Numbered from the stretch's first letter, positions 26,046 through 35,054 are shown. The stretch is 64,000 nt of DNA from G020348385 sp964538085 (GCA_964538085.1 CAZIDF010000009.1:62001-126000); one strand, 5' to 3'. Notes: generated by a model from the sequence alone, not told the origin. Program-made: numbers and translations.

Positions 26046-27251
26046 TCAATCTGATCGAATTGAATTGAGGATACTCGATAAATTTGAAAGGTTTGCATGC
26101 AACAACGGAGAATCTGTGTGGGAAATCTTTCCCAAAGCTTTCATGCCGCTTCCCGTGAGGATCAAAACGATTTTGGCTCCAGAATCGAACTTATCCTGTT
26201 CAGCTAGATCCAATATGCCGACGAGGGCCGTTGCAGAAGCGGGCTGGATAAATATTCCTTCGGTTTCGGCCAATATTGTTTGGGCCTCGAGAATTTTGTC
26301 CTCAGGAGCACTGATTATGGTTCCACCCGTTTGTTTTATCATCCTAAGCACAAGGTTTCCTCCGGGCGGATCAGGATTGGAGATGGCTTTTGCGATGGTC
26401 TCGGCCCTCTCTATCCTTTCGACTTTGGGCTTTTTTTCGTGGAAAGCTCTTGCAATCGGGGAGCAACCTTCGGCTTGAACACCCACAAAATGGGGATACT
26501 TTTGTATGAGTCCGTGTTGTTTGAGTTCTTCGAAAGCTTTCATCAGTCCGATCAAATGCCCTCCTGAACTCACAGGAACAAAGATGAAGTCAGGAGCTTT
26601 TTTTTTTAGCTGAAAGAAAATCTCGAACGCGGTAACTTTGTAACCTTCGATCCTGAATGGGTCCACCGAATTGGTGAAATATATGTTGTTTTTTTTGCCC
26701 AGAGAAAGACTCTGTCGGTATAGCTCTCCATAATCCCCTTTGACATTGATCATCACAGGCTTGTAGATCCCCGTCGATTTGAGTATTTCGAGATGGGCTC
26801 CATCTTTGATCAACACATAGGTTTTTAGTCCTGCTCTTGCTCCGTATGCCGCTGTGGAGATGGCCATATTCCCTGTGGAAACAGTGCCGATCCTCTCTAA
26901 GCCGAGGGCGACGGCTTTCTGGATGGCCAATGCAGTCCCTCTGTCTTTAAAACTGAGGGTCGGATTGACGGTTTCATTTTTTGCATACAGGGCTGGCAAC
27001 CGGTGCTTTTTTTCCATGTTCTTGAGTCTTATCAAGGGAGTGTTTCCCTCCCCCAAACTCAGTTCGCGGTTCACGTGGTCCAGGGGAAGAAAATCCAGCA
27101 TAACTTCTAACGGGTGATCTTTATCGTGATAGAATTTTTTATCTGCTTGTGACCCTTTGTAGAGAAGCGGTTCCCGACAATTGGGACAGAATGTTTGGAA
27201 TGGATCGACAGGGTAGTTCTTGTGGCAAAAAACGCACTCGAATGTTTCCAT
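26046..27251 (-). CDS. Threonine synthase-like PLP enzyme with N-terminal zinc ribbon
   Basis: 401 residues if started at ATG 27251; a TTG two codons upstream is an alternative. The N-terminus has two CxxC knuckles (CVFCHKNYP and FCPNCREPL), as in many bacterial ThrC proteins. The PLP Lys is in TLSFKDRGTALAI (about 90). The phosphate loop is VPVSSGGHLIG, and LVLRMIKQTGG and VLILTGSGMKALG complete a fold-type II layout. The expected reaction is O-phosphohomoserine to threonine. Homoserine dehydrogenase is encoded 5 kb away. No ribosome-binding site is evident, and a promoter ends only about 8 bases before the start, so the mRNA may be nearly leaderless. Confidence 0.78.
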   Translation of the reverse strand: METFECVFCHKNYPVDPFQTFCPNCREPLLYKGSQADKKFYHDKDHPLEVMLDFLPLDHVNRELSLGEGNTPLIRLKNMEKKHRLPALYAKNETVNPTLSFKDRGTALAIQKAVALGLERIGTVSTGNMAISTAAYGARAGLKTYVLIKDGAHLEILKSTGIYKPVMINVKGDYGELYRQSLSLGKKNNIYFTNSVDPFRIEGYKVTAFEIFFQLKKKAPDFIFVPVSSGGHLIGLMKAFEELKQHGLIQKYPHFVGVQAEGCSPIARAFHEKKPKVERIERAETIAKAISNPDPPGGNLVLRMIKQTGGTIISAPEDKILEAQTILAETEGIFIQPASATALVGILDLAEQDKFDSGAKIVLILTGSGMKALGKISHTDSPLLHANLSNLSSILNSIRSD

Positions 27252-27265
27252 AGTCAATGCAGATG

Positions 27266-27294
27266 ATTATATCGCATTACCTTTTTTGCATCAA
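27266..27294 (-). promoter_or_regulatory. Promoter of the threonine synthase-like gene with a very short leader
   Basis: On the minus strand TTGATG (27294-27289), a 17-base spacer and TATAAT (27271-27266). The predicted start near 27259 leaves a leader of only about 8 bases, with no Shine-Dalgarno sequence. Confidence 0.65.
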
Positions 27295-27359
27295 AGAGTG
27301 TATTTGTAAATTCGGGGCAACAGAGTTAAAATCATCCGAGAGATCGATGTGGAGAAGAT

Positions 27360-27821
27360 ATGAATAAGGATGATCACTACATGCAGGAGGCTCTGATAGA
27401 AGCCCAAAAAGCTATGAAGACTGGGGAAGTACCTGTGGGAGCTGTTCTGGTCGAAGGCGAAAAAATCATCGCGCGCGGGCACAATAGTCCCATAATATCC
27501 AACGATTCCACAGCTCACGCAGAAATTGTGGCGATAAGAGAAGCCTGCCAGGTAAAAAGGAACTTCAGGCTTCCAGATTGTGAGCTTTATGTTACTCTCG
27601 AACCCTGTGCCATGTGTTTGGGTGCAGCAGTCCAATCCAGATTGCGGAGAGTGGTGTTTGGTGCCCTCGATCCAAAAGGAGGGGCTGTTGAATCCGTGAT
27701 GTCCTTTCCATTCGATCGAATGAACCATCGGATTGAGATAAAAGGTGGCGTTTTGGCAGACGAATGCGGTAAAATCTTGAAATCCTTCTTTGAAAAAAAG
27801 AGATCAAGCTTAGTAAAATAG
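27360..27821 (+). CDS. tadA: tRNA-specific adenosine deaminase TadA
   Basis: 153 residues of the cytidine/deoxycytidylate deaminase fold. The zinc site is AHAEIVAIREA (His ligand and proton-shuttling Glu, about 57-67) with EPCAMCLGA (two Cys ligands, about 86-94). TadA converts the wobble adenosine of tRNA-Arg(ACG) to inosine. The substrate-recognition residues around GEVPVGAVLV and the tail ILKSFFEKKR match TadA rather than free-base deaminases. GGAG precedes the ATG. A tRNA-Ser gene follows 8 bases after the stop and is probably on the same transcript. Confidence 0.92.
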   Translation: MNKDDHYMQEALIEAQKAMKTGEVPVGAVLVEGEKIIARGHNSPIISNDSTAHAEIVAIREACQVKRNFRLPDCELYVTLEPCAMCLGAAVQSRLRRVVFGALDPKGGAVESVMSFPFDRMNHRIEIKGGVLADECGKILKSFFEKKRSSLVK

Positions 27822-27828
27822 CTGATAT

Positions 27829-27920
27829 GGAGAGGTGGCCGAGTGGTTGAAGGCGGCGGTCTCGAAAATCGCTATACTGTGTATGCAGTATCGTGGGTTC
27901 GAATCCCACCCTCTCCGCCA
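27829..27920 (+). tRNA. tRNA-Ser (anticodon CGA)
   Basis: Class II tRNA of 92 bases with encoded CCA. Acceptor GGAGAGG pairs with CCTCTCC; the anticodon stem GCGGT/ATCGC encloses loop CTCGAAA, so the anticodon is CGA (reads UCG). It has a long variable arm and the T-arm GTGGGTTCGAATCCCAC. Confidence 0.96.
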
Positions 27921-27924
27921 TGCC

Positions 27925-29379
27925 CTAGAGAATTGCGGCTTTTTGGTTAAATTCTCTGATGAGTTTATCCCAGTCCTTGAAAGAGTTATATTTTTCTTCC
28001 CAATAAGAATCGTCGTACCATTGCCGGTCCAGTTCCGCCACATCTTTGCCTAGCTGTTCGACCCAAGTGAAATATTTCAGGTTGTGGATCCTTTTTTTGT
28101 TCCAGTAAGTCATCTCCAACATATGATCGATACCAATGCTTCTCAAACCTGATTCAAAATCCATTGCAGCCTGGATCTCTGTGTATTCACCTTGCTGATC
28201 CTTCAGTTCTGCTATCCGAGATCGGTACAAATCCATCGAATCGGTGGCGATAGAAATAATGATATCATGCTCGTCCATCTCAAAATACTTGGCCATCTTG
28301 ATCGCTCCGACAAGATTGGCCAGGGAAGAAATACCGAGGAGGTCGAGTTTGTCGATTGTATCATTCGGGATTCCCCGTGATTCCAGATATTCTTTTCCGA
28401 CCTGTTCATTAAAGAGCCGCACAAGCCTCATGCAAGTGTCATCATCGATACCCGCCACCAGATCTAAGTTTTTGATGTTGAATATCCAGGGGACATGTTT
28501 ATCGCCGATACCCTCGATCCGGTGAGCACCGTGGCCATTATAAAGAAGTGTGGGACACTGGATTGCTTCCCCAGCACAAACTTTTATTCGAGGATATTTT
28601 TTGCGTAGATAATCGGCACAACCCAGGGTTCCGGCCGATCCCTGTGTCAGGAACAGCGCAGCAAAGTCTTGATCCTCTTGTTTTACCGCTTCAATGACTT
28701 CTTCGATCGCCTTCCCCGTGCAGATGTAGTGCCAGATGGCGTTGCCGAACTCTTCGAATTGATTCAATATGACGACCCCATCGGGATCCTCCCGTTTCAA
28801 TTTGAAACTTTTTTCATAAACCTCCTTGACATTGCTCTCCGATCCGGGCGTTCGGTACACTTCTGCACCGATCTTCTCCAGCCATTCGAACCGCTCCGTG
28901 GACATTCCTTCTGGAAGGACAGCTATGCAAGGACAAGCCAAAAGATAAGAATCATATGCTCCTCCCCGGCAGTAATTACCTGTGGATGGCCAAAGAGCTT
29001 TTTGGGAAGTCGGATCGAAACGACCGCTCACGAGTTTTTCGACCAGAGGACCGAAGGTCGCTCCAACTTTATGAGATCCTGTTGGAAAATATTTCCCTAT
29101 AAGAAAAATGATTCTTGCTCTCACTCCTGTAAGGGAAGATGGAAGTTCCAAGGTATTGACATGGCCGAATCCTCCCCCGAATTCAACGGGCTCGTTTTTC
29201 CAGGTAATCCTGAACAGATTGCGGCTGTTGAGATCCCAGAGCCCGATATTTTTCAGCTCCTCCAAAATATTTTTCGATATTGTCTCTGGATGAGCCATCT
29301 CCTCGTAAGTGGGGATAATGATGTCTCTCTCCCGGCATCTCTGGATGGTATTCTCGAGTATAACGCCTGAATCTTTCAT
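27925..29379 (-). CDS. Cysteine synthase-like PLP-dependent enzyme (fold type II, about 480 residues)
   Basis: 484 residues, longer than ordinary cysteine synthase or threonine synthase (300-400). The candidate PLP Lys is in FPTGSHKVGATFGPL (about 100). A glycine-rich phosphate loop is visible as LTQGSAGTLGCADYL (about 245). The region WPSTGNYCRGGAYDS corresponds to the family substrate loop (STGN). The C-terminal 120 residues are a helical extension ending in an aromatic-rich segment. Homologues are often annotated simply as PLP-dependent cysteine synthase family proteins; the true reaction is not known to me. It converges on tRNA-Ser, with its stop 4 bases beyond the tRNA CCA end. Confidence 0.75.
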   Translation of the reverse strand: MKDSGVILENTIQRCRERDIIIPTYEEMAHPETISKNILEELKNIGLWDLNSRNLFRITWKNEPVEFGGGFGHVNTLELPSSLTGVRARIIFLIGKYFPTGSHKVGATFGPLVEKLVSGRFDPTSQKALWPSTGNYCRGGAYDSYLLACPCIAVLPEGMSTERFEWLEKIGAEVYRTPGSESNVKEVYEKSFKLKREDPDGVVILNQFEEFGNAIWHYICTGKAIEEVIEAVKQEDQDFAALFLTQGSAGTLGCADYLRKKYPRIKVCAGEAIQCPTLLYNGHGAHRIEGIGDKHVPWIFNIKNLDLVAGIDDDTCMRLVRLFNEQVGKEYLESRGIPNDTIDKLDLLGISSLANLVGAIKMAKYFEMDEHDIIISIATDSMDLYRSRIAELKDQQGEYTEIQAAMDFESGLRSIGIDHMLEMTYWNKKRIHNLKYFTWVEQLGKDVAELDRQWYDDSYWEEKYNSFKDWDKLIREFNQKAAIL

Positions 29380-29543
29380 GTTATTTGCCCTTCATGGGAA
29401 TTCAGATGTATTATAGGCAAGAATTTTGTCGATAGCCAGGAAATGGATTGATTCCTTTATGGCCAAAGAACAGCCTAATCGGAATGTTGCTGATTATCCC
29501 TACCTAAAGGCCTATTGGGTTATTGTGTTCTGAATTGCTACGG

Positions 29544-30164
29544 TTAGCCTAAAAACTTCGCAACTGTCCAAACAGCGATCGATCCAAGGATAGTGCTTGC
29601 ATAGGACCATTGAGGACGCCGGTCAAAAAGAGTGTCTCCATTTTTGCCGACAAAAAATCCCAAGGGTACAAGGAATGCGGCTATAATGGTGAGAATGCTC
29701 CCGCTGACAAAAATGTGGTGGGATACCTTTGGAAATCCTCCGACCACCCAATATTCATAGCGAAGGACATATGTGATCAAAAAAGCGAAAAGCATATTAT
29801 TCCCAAAAGCACTCAGCATGCCAGTAGCGCTCCATCTGAGAAACGTTTTTTCTTCGTTTTTTATCAGCAAGGAGGAAAAGATATCGAAGGTGACACCCAA
29901 AAGGAAGATTCCAAGAAGATGGCAGTAGGACGGGGCTGTGTTTGCCATTCGGAAGAGAACAGCAAAGGCCCCGATCAGGGAAGATGAACCGGGCTTATTG
30001 ATCATTGCACGGGATATCGATAATATAAAAAGAGCTATAACCGTGAGGATAATGGCCGAATTTAGAATCTCATTCTGGTATAAAATTTCTCCCAGGAAAA
30101 CTTCGTTTATTCCCCAGATCGAGCCAAAAAGAAATAGCCACAATAAAGATTTAATTTTTTTCAT
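29544..30164 (-). CDS. Integral membrane protein of unknown function
   Basis: 206 residues, with about six hydrophobic segments (for example SLLWLFLFGSIWGINEVFLG, AIILTVIALFILSIS, LLGIFLLGVTFDIFSSLL, ILTIIAAFLVPLGFFVG). It starts 14 bases inside the end of mobB and is therefore translationally coupled to it. The pattern recalls small substrate-binding membrane components (ECF-S or BioY-like size), but no diagnostic motif is seen. A role linked to molybdenum cofactor is possible only by position. Confidence 0.7.
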   Translation of the reverse strand: MKKIKSLLWLFLFGSIWGINEVFLGEILYQNEILNSAIILTVIALFILSISRAMINKPGSSSLIGAFAVLFRMANTAPSYCHLLGIFLLGVTFDIFSSLLIKNEEKTFLRWSATGMLSAFGNNMLFAFLITYVLRYEYWVVGGFPKVSHHIFVSGSILTIIAAFLVPLGFFVGKNGDTLFDRRPQWSYASTILGSIAVWTVAKFLG

Positions 30165-30816
30165 CTTTTTTCCCCTGTCCTATCAAGGACAATGTGATAC
30201 ATCCCGGATCTTCCGGTATTCCCTCTAGGGATCTAATTATTCCCATAAGGGTGTTGCTGAATAATTTCTGGACAAAGGGATTCATGGGCACAGAAACATT
30301 GTCAATATCGAGATGCACTTGTGATTCCTTTTCATGCTCATGCTTTTCCAGAAAATCTGCAATATTTTTTATTTCCTCTGGATGGAACACAGGGATTTCC
30401 TGTCCCACTTCAAAGTCTGAAACAATGGCCACCAGTTCCTCAGGGGGACACAATAATTTTTCAGAAAGTCCTTTGCGCAACACCTCAATTTTTTTAAGCT
30501 TTATATTTGAACTGGCTCCCTCGACCAGGATAAAGTCGCTGTTCCTAAAATACTCTCTGGAAATCTTTCTGACATCGAGTCCGGTCTTTTTTTGATGGAT
30601 GATGGCCATTCCATCCGGAGAATACATACAGACTGAATCGGATCCAGCCTCCAAAAATTGAGCTGTATCTTTTTCTTGTTCCCCGAGGTCAAAACCATGG
30701 GCGCAATGTTTTATGACTGAGACAGTGAACCCTCTGCTTTTGAGTTCACCGACCAGTTTCCGTATTAGTTGTGTTTTTCCTGAATCAGAAATTCCAGTAA
30801 AAGCGAATATTTTCAT
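30151..30816 (-). CDS. mobB: MobB-like molybdopterin-guanine dinucleotide biosynthesis GTPase
   Basis: 221 residues. The P-loop FTGISDSGKTQLIRKL is at the N-terminus, followed by LKSRGFTVSVIKHCAHGFDL and FILVEGASSNIKLKKIEV, the MobB signature blocks. MobB is a GTP-binding partner of MobA that assists attachment of GMP to molybdopterin for Mo/W enzymes. The C-terminal part from about 165 is an extra segment beyond the usual 165-170 residues. No other molybdenum cofactor gene is adjacent. It has its own promoter (30854-30882) and is followed by a coupled membrane protein gene. Confidence 0.85.
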   Translation of the reverse strand: MKIFAFTGISDSGKTQLIRKLVGELKSRGFTVSVIKHCAHGFDLGEQEKDTAQFLEAGSDSVCMYSPDGMAIIHQKKTGLDVRKISREYFRNSDFILVEGASSNIKLKKIEVLRKGLSEKLLCPPEELVAIVSDFEVGQEIPVFHPEEIKNIADFLEKHEHEKESQVHLDIDNVSVPMNPFVQKLFSNTLMGIIRSLEGIPEDPGCITLSLIGQGKKDEKN

Positions 30817-30853
30817 CAGATTAAGACGTTATCATTGGTAGTAATGAACAAAT

Positions 30854-30882
30854 TATATATCATTGGGCATGTTCGATGTCAA
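30854..30882 (-). promoter_or_regulatory. Promoter of mobB
   Basis: Minus strand TTGACA (30882-30877), a 17-base spacer and TATATA (30859-30854); TATAAT is also readable two bases further on. Predicted start near 30847, about 30 bases before the mobB ATG. Confidence 0.65.
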
Positions 30883-31192
30883 ATTCACAATTTATTCAGT
30901 CCTATTTGAGGACTTTCTGCAGGGGAAGAAGAGATAGCTCCTGGTGCAAAGATGGCCTGCTTTGATGGCGAGCACAGCAAGTGTCAAGGGCCTGCTGTGT
31001 CCATGATCAGAAAAGCGTCCGACAGAGGGATCCAGATATTGATTCTTATATTTCATGCTATAAATCTATTATCTCTCACGGAAAAGAGACGTGTGGCACG
31101 ACCATAACTCTTTAGTTGCTTAAACCTATTTGCAATGATATATAGATGTATGAGATGCGCCTTAATTTATCCGTTCTTGAAAGGGGTTCAGA
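30883..31192. other. Gene-free stretch between mobB and pyrB with a hairpin
   Basis: No reading frame with a start and ribosome-binding site is evident. A hairpin can form from GAGCACAGCA (30969-30978) and TGCTGTGTCC (30992-31001); seven pairs, CACAGCA with TGCTGTG, are perfect. It could be part of a pyrB leader or attenuator, but no pyrimidine-sensing element is recognisable. AAGGGG precedes the pyrB start. Confidence 0.4.
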
Positions 31193-32107
31193 ATGACATT
31201 TAATGGACGAGACATCGTTTCGATTCGAGATTTTTCCAAAGCGGATTTGCTTCATGTCTTGAAAGTTTCAAAAGTGATGGAAAGGGATAAACCAATGCTG
31301 CTTGCTGGCAAAATATTGGCGACCTTGTTTTTTGAACCTTCCACAAGAACGAGATTGAGCTTTGAGAGTGCAATGTGTCGACTGGGGGGAAAAGTCATCG
31401 GATTTTCGGATGAAAAGGTTTCTTCCGTTAAAAAGGGAGAAACGATTTGGGATACTGCCAAAATGGCTGAGAAGTACAGCGATGTTATTGTCATCAGAAC
31501 TCCGATTGAGGGATCTGCAAGGTTGGCTGCAGAGGCGACATCAGTTCCGGTAATCAATGGCGGTGACGGTGCAAATCAGCATCCTACGCAGACTCTCCTG
31601 GATCTTTACACGATCCAGAAAGCAAAAAGAAATATAGATGGGTTGAAGATCGGATTTTTGGGGGATCTGAAGTACGGGCGAACGGTCCACAGTTTGGCTA
31701 TCGCTTTGAGTCATTGGGAAGTGAATTTGTATTTCATTGCCCCGGATGCGCTGCAAATGCCCGAGCACTACCTGAAAGATCTGCAGGAAATTGGGATCGA
31801 GTGTTGCCAAACAGCCGATGTCTTTGATGTGAGCAAACAACTGGATATCCTTTATGTCACCAGGATCCAACAAGAGAGATTCCCAGATCCTTTGGAGTAT
31901 GAAAAATACAAAAATGCCTATCGGTTGGATCGGTCGTTGTTGAGCGAGATAAAGAAGGATATGAAAATCATGCATCCCTTGCCCAGAGTGGGAGAGATAA
32001 GCCCTGATTTGGACGATACCACTCATGCTATTTATTTCGAACAAGCAGCCAACGGAGTTACAGTAAGGAAGGCTTTGCTGGCATTGGTTTTGGGAAAGGT
32101 GGAGTGA
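31193..32107 (+). CDS. pyrB: Aspartate carbamoyltransferase catalytic subunit
   Basis: 304 residues. The carbamoyl-phosphate site FFEPSTRTRLSFESAM is at about 46-61, HPTQTLLDLYTI at about 130, and the aspartate-binding loop MHPLPRVGEI at about 258. These are diagnostic of PyrB, which condenses carbamoyl phosphate and aspartate to carbamoyl-aspartate in pyrimidine synthesis. The regulatory subunit gene pyrI starts one base after the stop, so the enzyme is the E. coli-type allosteric dodecamer. Confidence 0.96.
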   Translation: MTFNGRDIVSIRDFSKADLLHVLKVSKVMERDKPMLLAGKILATLFFEPSTRTRLSFESAMCRLGGKVIGFSDEKVSSVKKGETIWDTAKMAEKYSDVIVIRTPIEGSARLAAEATSVPVINGGDGANQHPTQTLLDLYTIQKAKRNIDGLKIGFLGDLKYGRTVHSLAIALSHWEVNLYFIAPDALQMPEHYLKDLQEIGIECCQTADVFDVSKQLDILYVTRIQQERFPDPLEYEKYKNAYRLDRSLLSEIKKDMKIMHPLPRVGEISPDLDDTTHAIYFEQAANGVTVRKALLALVLGKVE

Positions 32108-32108
32108 A

Positions 32109-32570
32109 ATGAAAAAAATTGAAAGAAAAATCCCGGCAATAAAAGATGGTTCTGTGATCGATCATATTCCCAGTCGCGATACCTTTAGGATAATGAGGAT
32201 CTTGGATCCACAAGAATTTATTCATCCGATAACCGTCATTTTGAATTTGGAAAGCAAAAAGATAGGCAAAAAAGGTGTGATCAAAATAGATAATCGGTAT
32301 TTAACAAAAAAAGAAGTGAATAAGATCGCTATACTCGCTCCCAGTGCAACTGTGAGCATCATAAAGAACTACAAAATCGAGGAGAAAATCGAAGTAAAGA
32401 TCCCCAAAGAATTGGTCGGCATCATCAGTTGTTCAAATCCTATGTGTGTGACCAACACAGAAAAAGTGGATACAAAATTCAAGGTCATAAGAGACGATCC
32501 ATTAGAAGCGAAATGCCTGTATTGCGAGAGAGTGTACGGAAAGGATGAGCTGGAAATCAAACGAAAATGA
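32109..32570 (+). CDS. pyrI: Aspartate carbamoyltransferase regulatory subunit
   Basis: 153 residues, the usual PyrI length. The N-terminal nucleotide-binding domain (GSVIDHIPSRDTFRIMRIL) binds CTP/ATP. The C-terminal zinc site is formed by ISCSNPMCVTN and LEAKCLYCERV, giving four Cys. It mediates allosteric control of PyrB. One base separates it from pyrB, and hom starts 9 bases downstream. Confidence 0.95.
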   Translation: MKKIERKIPAIKDGSVIDHIPSRDTFRIMRILDPQEFIHPITVILNLESKKIGKKGVIKIDNRYLTKKEVNKIAILAPSATVSIIKNYKIEEKIEVKIPKELVGIISCSNPMCVTNTEKVDTKFKVIRDDPLEAKCLYCERVYGKDELEIKRK

Positions 32571-32579
32571 AATGGGATC

Positions 32580-33605
32580 ATGAAAACGGTCAACATTATC
32601 CTTTTGGGATATGGACGGGTAGGAAAAGCTTTTGTCCGTCTGGTCCAAGAGAAACAAGATTTTTGCCTCAGCCGATATAAACTCCGCATTTGCATCGGCC
32701 TTGTTCTAAACAGCAGGGGAGGCCTTAGACTGAATCTAGAGAAGGAAAGCGAGAAATTCCTCTATGATTTGGTGGTGGGATCGAAACTCGAAGAATTTCC
32801 TTATTGGGAATGGGGCATGGACTTTGGAGACGCCCTGGACTGCAATGGCCTCGATGTTTTAGTCGATTGTACACCTAGCAATATTCAGACAGGGGAACCA
32901 GCTCTCGATTGTACTCACCGGGCATTGGATCGTGGGTGGAATGTTGTGACAGCCAATAAGGGGCCACTCGTTGTCGATTTTGACGGCATCCGGAAAGTTG
33001 CCGATAAAAATCGAGTTTCTCTGGGAATGAGTGGGGCCACAGCCGCCGCTCTCCCTACCTTGGATGTTGCGCTTCATTCGCTGGCAGGAGCGGAAATACA
33101 TCGCATCGAAGGGATTTTGAATGGAACGACAAATTATATACTCACAAGGATGAGCGAAGGGATGGAATACTCTGTGGCATTAAAGGAAGCTCAAGATAAG
33201 GGAATTGCCGAACCGAATCCCTCTCAAGATGTTGATGGCTGGGACACAGCAGCCAAGATTCTTATCATAACAAATGTTATTTTCGGAACGTCCTATACTC
33301 TTGATAATATCCATGTGGAGGGGATCACACACATCCCTTGTGCGCTTCGAGAAAAGGCAAAAGGATCTGGAAAGGCGATCAAACTTATCGGCAGATTCGT
33401 CCAGGATGGCAAAGGACGAGATCTCGAGACAAAATTATCCCTCATAGATCCTTCTCATCCTCTTTTTGGAGTCAATGGCGCTCAGAAAGGGATAACCTTT
33501 TTTACAGACACGATGGATTCGATAACTGTAACAGGAGGAAAATCGGATCCCAGAGGAGCTGCGGCCGCTCTGTTGAAGGATATCATTAATATATACTTGG
33601 GTTAG
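32580..33605 (+). CDS. hom: Homoserine dehydrogenase (short form, no ACT domain)
   Basis: 341 residues. The Rossmann motif LLGYGRVGKAFVRLV opens the protein. The catalytic-domain signature GILNGTTNYILTRM is at about 180, followed by the substrate-binding block AEPNPSQDVDGWDTAAK. It reduces aspartate semialdehyde to homoserine with NAD(P)H in the threonine/methionine pathway. It lacks the ACT domain of longer enzymes, so direct feedback by threonine is not expected. Being the third gene of a pyrBI operon is unusual; both pathways use aspartate. Confidence 0.88.
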   Translation: MKTVNIILLGYGRVGKAFVRLVQEKQDFCLSRYKLRICIGLVLNSRGGLRLNLEKESEKFLYDLVVGSKLEEFPYWEWGMDFGDALDCNGLDVLVDCTPSNIQTGEPALDCTHRALDRGWNVVTANKGPLVVDFDGIRKVADKNRVSLGMSGATAAALPTLDVALHSLAGAEIHRIEGILNGTTNYILTRMSEGMEYSVALKEAQDKGIAEPNPSQDVDGWDTAAKILIITNVIFGTSYTLDNIHVEGITHIPCALREKAKGSGKAIKLIGRFVQDGKGRDLETKLSLIDPSHPLFGVNGAQKGITFFTDTMDSITVTGGKSDPRGAAAALLKDIINIYLG

Positions 33606-33606
33606 A

Positions 33607-33635
33607 TTGACCTGATACCTTTTTTCTGTTAATTT
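33607..33635 (+). promoter_or_regulatory. Promoter for tRNA-Ser(GGA), possibly also rocD
   Basis: TTGACC (33607-33612), a 17-base spacer and TAATTT (33630-33635), directly after the hom stop. Predicted start near 33642, about 30 bases before the tRNA. Confidence 0.5.
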
Positions 33636-33671
33636 ATTCATCCTCAAATCTGACGATCAATCTGAGAATGC

Positions 33672-33762
<91 letters not shown>

Positions 33763-33790
33763 TGAACGCCAAACGTATACAGGAGTGGAA

Positions 33791-34996
33791 ATGGACACAA
33801 AATTTTACGTGGACATGGAAGACCTTTACGGGGCTAATAACTATCATCCTCTGGATGTTGTTATAACTAAAGCCAAAGGTATTTGGGTTTGGGATGTGGA
33901 AGGACAAAAATATTTAGATTTTTTGAGTGCTTATTCGGCTGTGAACCAGGGACACTGCCATCCGCGGATTGTCAAAGCCCTTGAAACTCAAGCAAGACAA
34001 GTGACATTGACCTCGAGAGCCTTCCGGAACGATCAGTGGCCGATGTTAGCCAAAGAGCTCTGTGATTTTACCGGATACAGAATGGCTCTTCCGATGAATT
34101 CCGGGGCTGAGGCTATTGAAACAGCGCTAAAAGCGGCCCGGATGTGGGGATATCAGAAAAAAGGCATACCGCAGGATAGGGCAGAGATAATCGTCTGCGC
34201 CAACAATTTCCACGGCCGGACCATATCGATCATCAGTTGCTCCACCGAGGCTCTTTACAGAAAAGATTTTGGGCCATTCACTCCTGGATTCGTGATCGTT
34301 CCGTATGGAGAAATCGATGCATTGGAACAGGCGATAAATCCCAACACAGCAGCTTTCCTTGTCGAGCCCATCCAAGCTGAGGCTGGTATCTTGATACCTC
34401 CCAAAGGATATCTGAAAGATGCCAAGGATATATGCGAGAGAAATGATGTTCTTTTTATGGCGGATGAGATCCAGACAGGACTTGGGAGGACGGGCAAACT
34501 TTTTGCTTGTGAGCATGAAGGCGTCAAACCGGATGTTTTAATAATCGGCAAGTCTTTGGGAGGGGGCTGTTATGCGATTTCGGCTGTTCTCGATGATCGC
34601 GAAGCCTTGGGGCTTTTTACACCCGGGTCCCATGGCTCCACGTTTGGTGCGAATCCACTAGCCTGTGCGGTAGCCCGTGAATCGATACGGGTGATACAGG
34701 ATGAGGATCTGGTCCAAAATGCAGCTGAACAAGGCGAATTCTTTATGGAAAAACTCCGAGCGATAAAAAGCAGGCATATTCGCGAAGTCAGGGGAAAGGG
34801 GTTGCTAATAGGGATAGACTTGGTCGAGGAGGCAGGGGGAGCCCGCAGATTTTGCGAGGCCTTGCAAACTGAAGGCCTGCTCTGCAAAGAAACCCACGAG
34901 AATGTCATCCGTTTCGCGCCTCCTTTGATCATCAAGCAGAAAGATCTCAACTGGGCCGCTAAAAAAGTCAAAAAAGTCTTTAAGCAACTGGCCTGA
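33791..34996 (+). CDS. rocD: Ornithine aminotransferase-like class III aminotransferase
   Basis: 401 residues from an ATG preceded by AGGAGTGGA; the longer in-frame start would lie inside the tRNA. Family blocks: KGIWVWDVEGQKYLDFLSAY near the N-terminus, MNSGAEAIETALKAAR (PLP phosphate site), FMADEIQTGLGRTGK, and DVLIIGKSLGGGCY containing the PLP Lys. Together they match ornithine 5-aminotransferase, which moves the delta-amino group of ornithine to 2-oxoglutarate to give glutamate-5-semialdehyde (pyrroline-5-carboxylate). Acetylornithine aminotransferase is the main alternative. The product is also what a HypD enzyme (44433-46796) would make, so the two could meet in one pathway. Confidence 0.85.
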   Translation: MDTKFYVDMEDLYGANNYHPLDVVITKAKGIWVWDVEGQKYLDFLSAYSAVNQGHCHPRIVKALETQARQVTLTSRAFRNDQWPMLAKELCDFTGYRMALPMNSGAEAIETALKAARMWGYQKKGIPQDRAEIIVCANNFHGRTISIISCSTEALYRKDFGPFTPGFVIVPYGEIDALEQAINPNTAAFLVEPIQAEAGILIPPKGYLKDAKDICERNDVLFMADEIQTGLGRTGKLFACEHEGVKPDVLIIGKSLGGGCYAISAVLDDREALGLFTPGSHGSTFGANPLACAVARESIRVIQDEDLVQNAAEQGEFFMEKLRAIKSRHIREVRGKGLLIGIDLVEEAGGARRFCEALQTEGLLCKETHENVIRFAPPLIIKQKDLNWAAKKVKKVFKQLA

Positions 34997-35054
34997 TTGA
35001 AGAATTTACTCCAATCCTTTATCGTATAAGAGAGTCCCAAGAAGGGAGGTCTAA

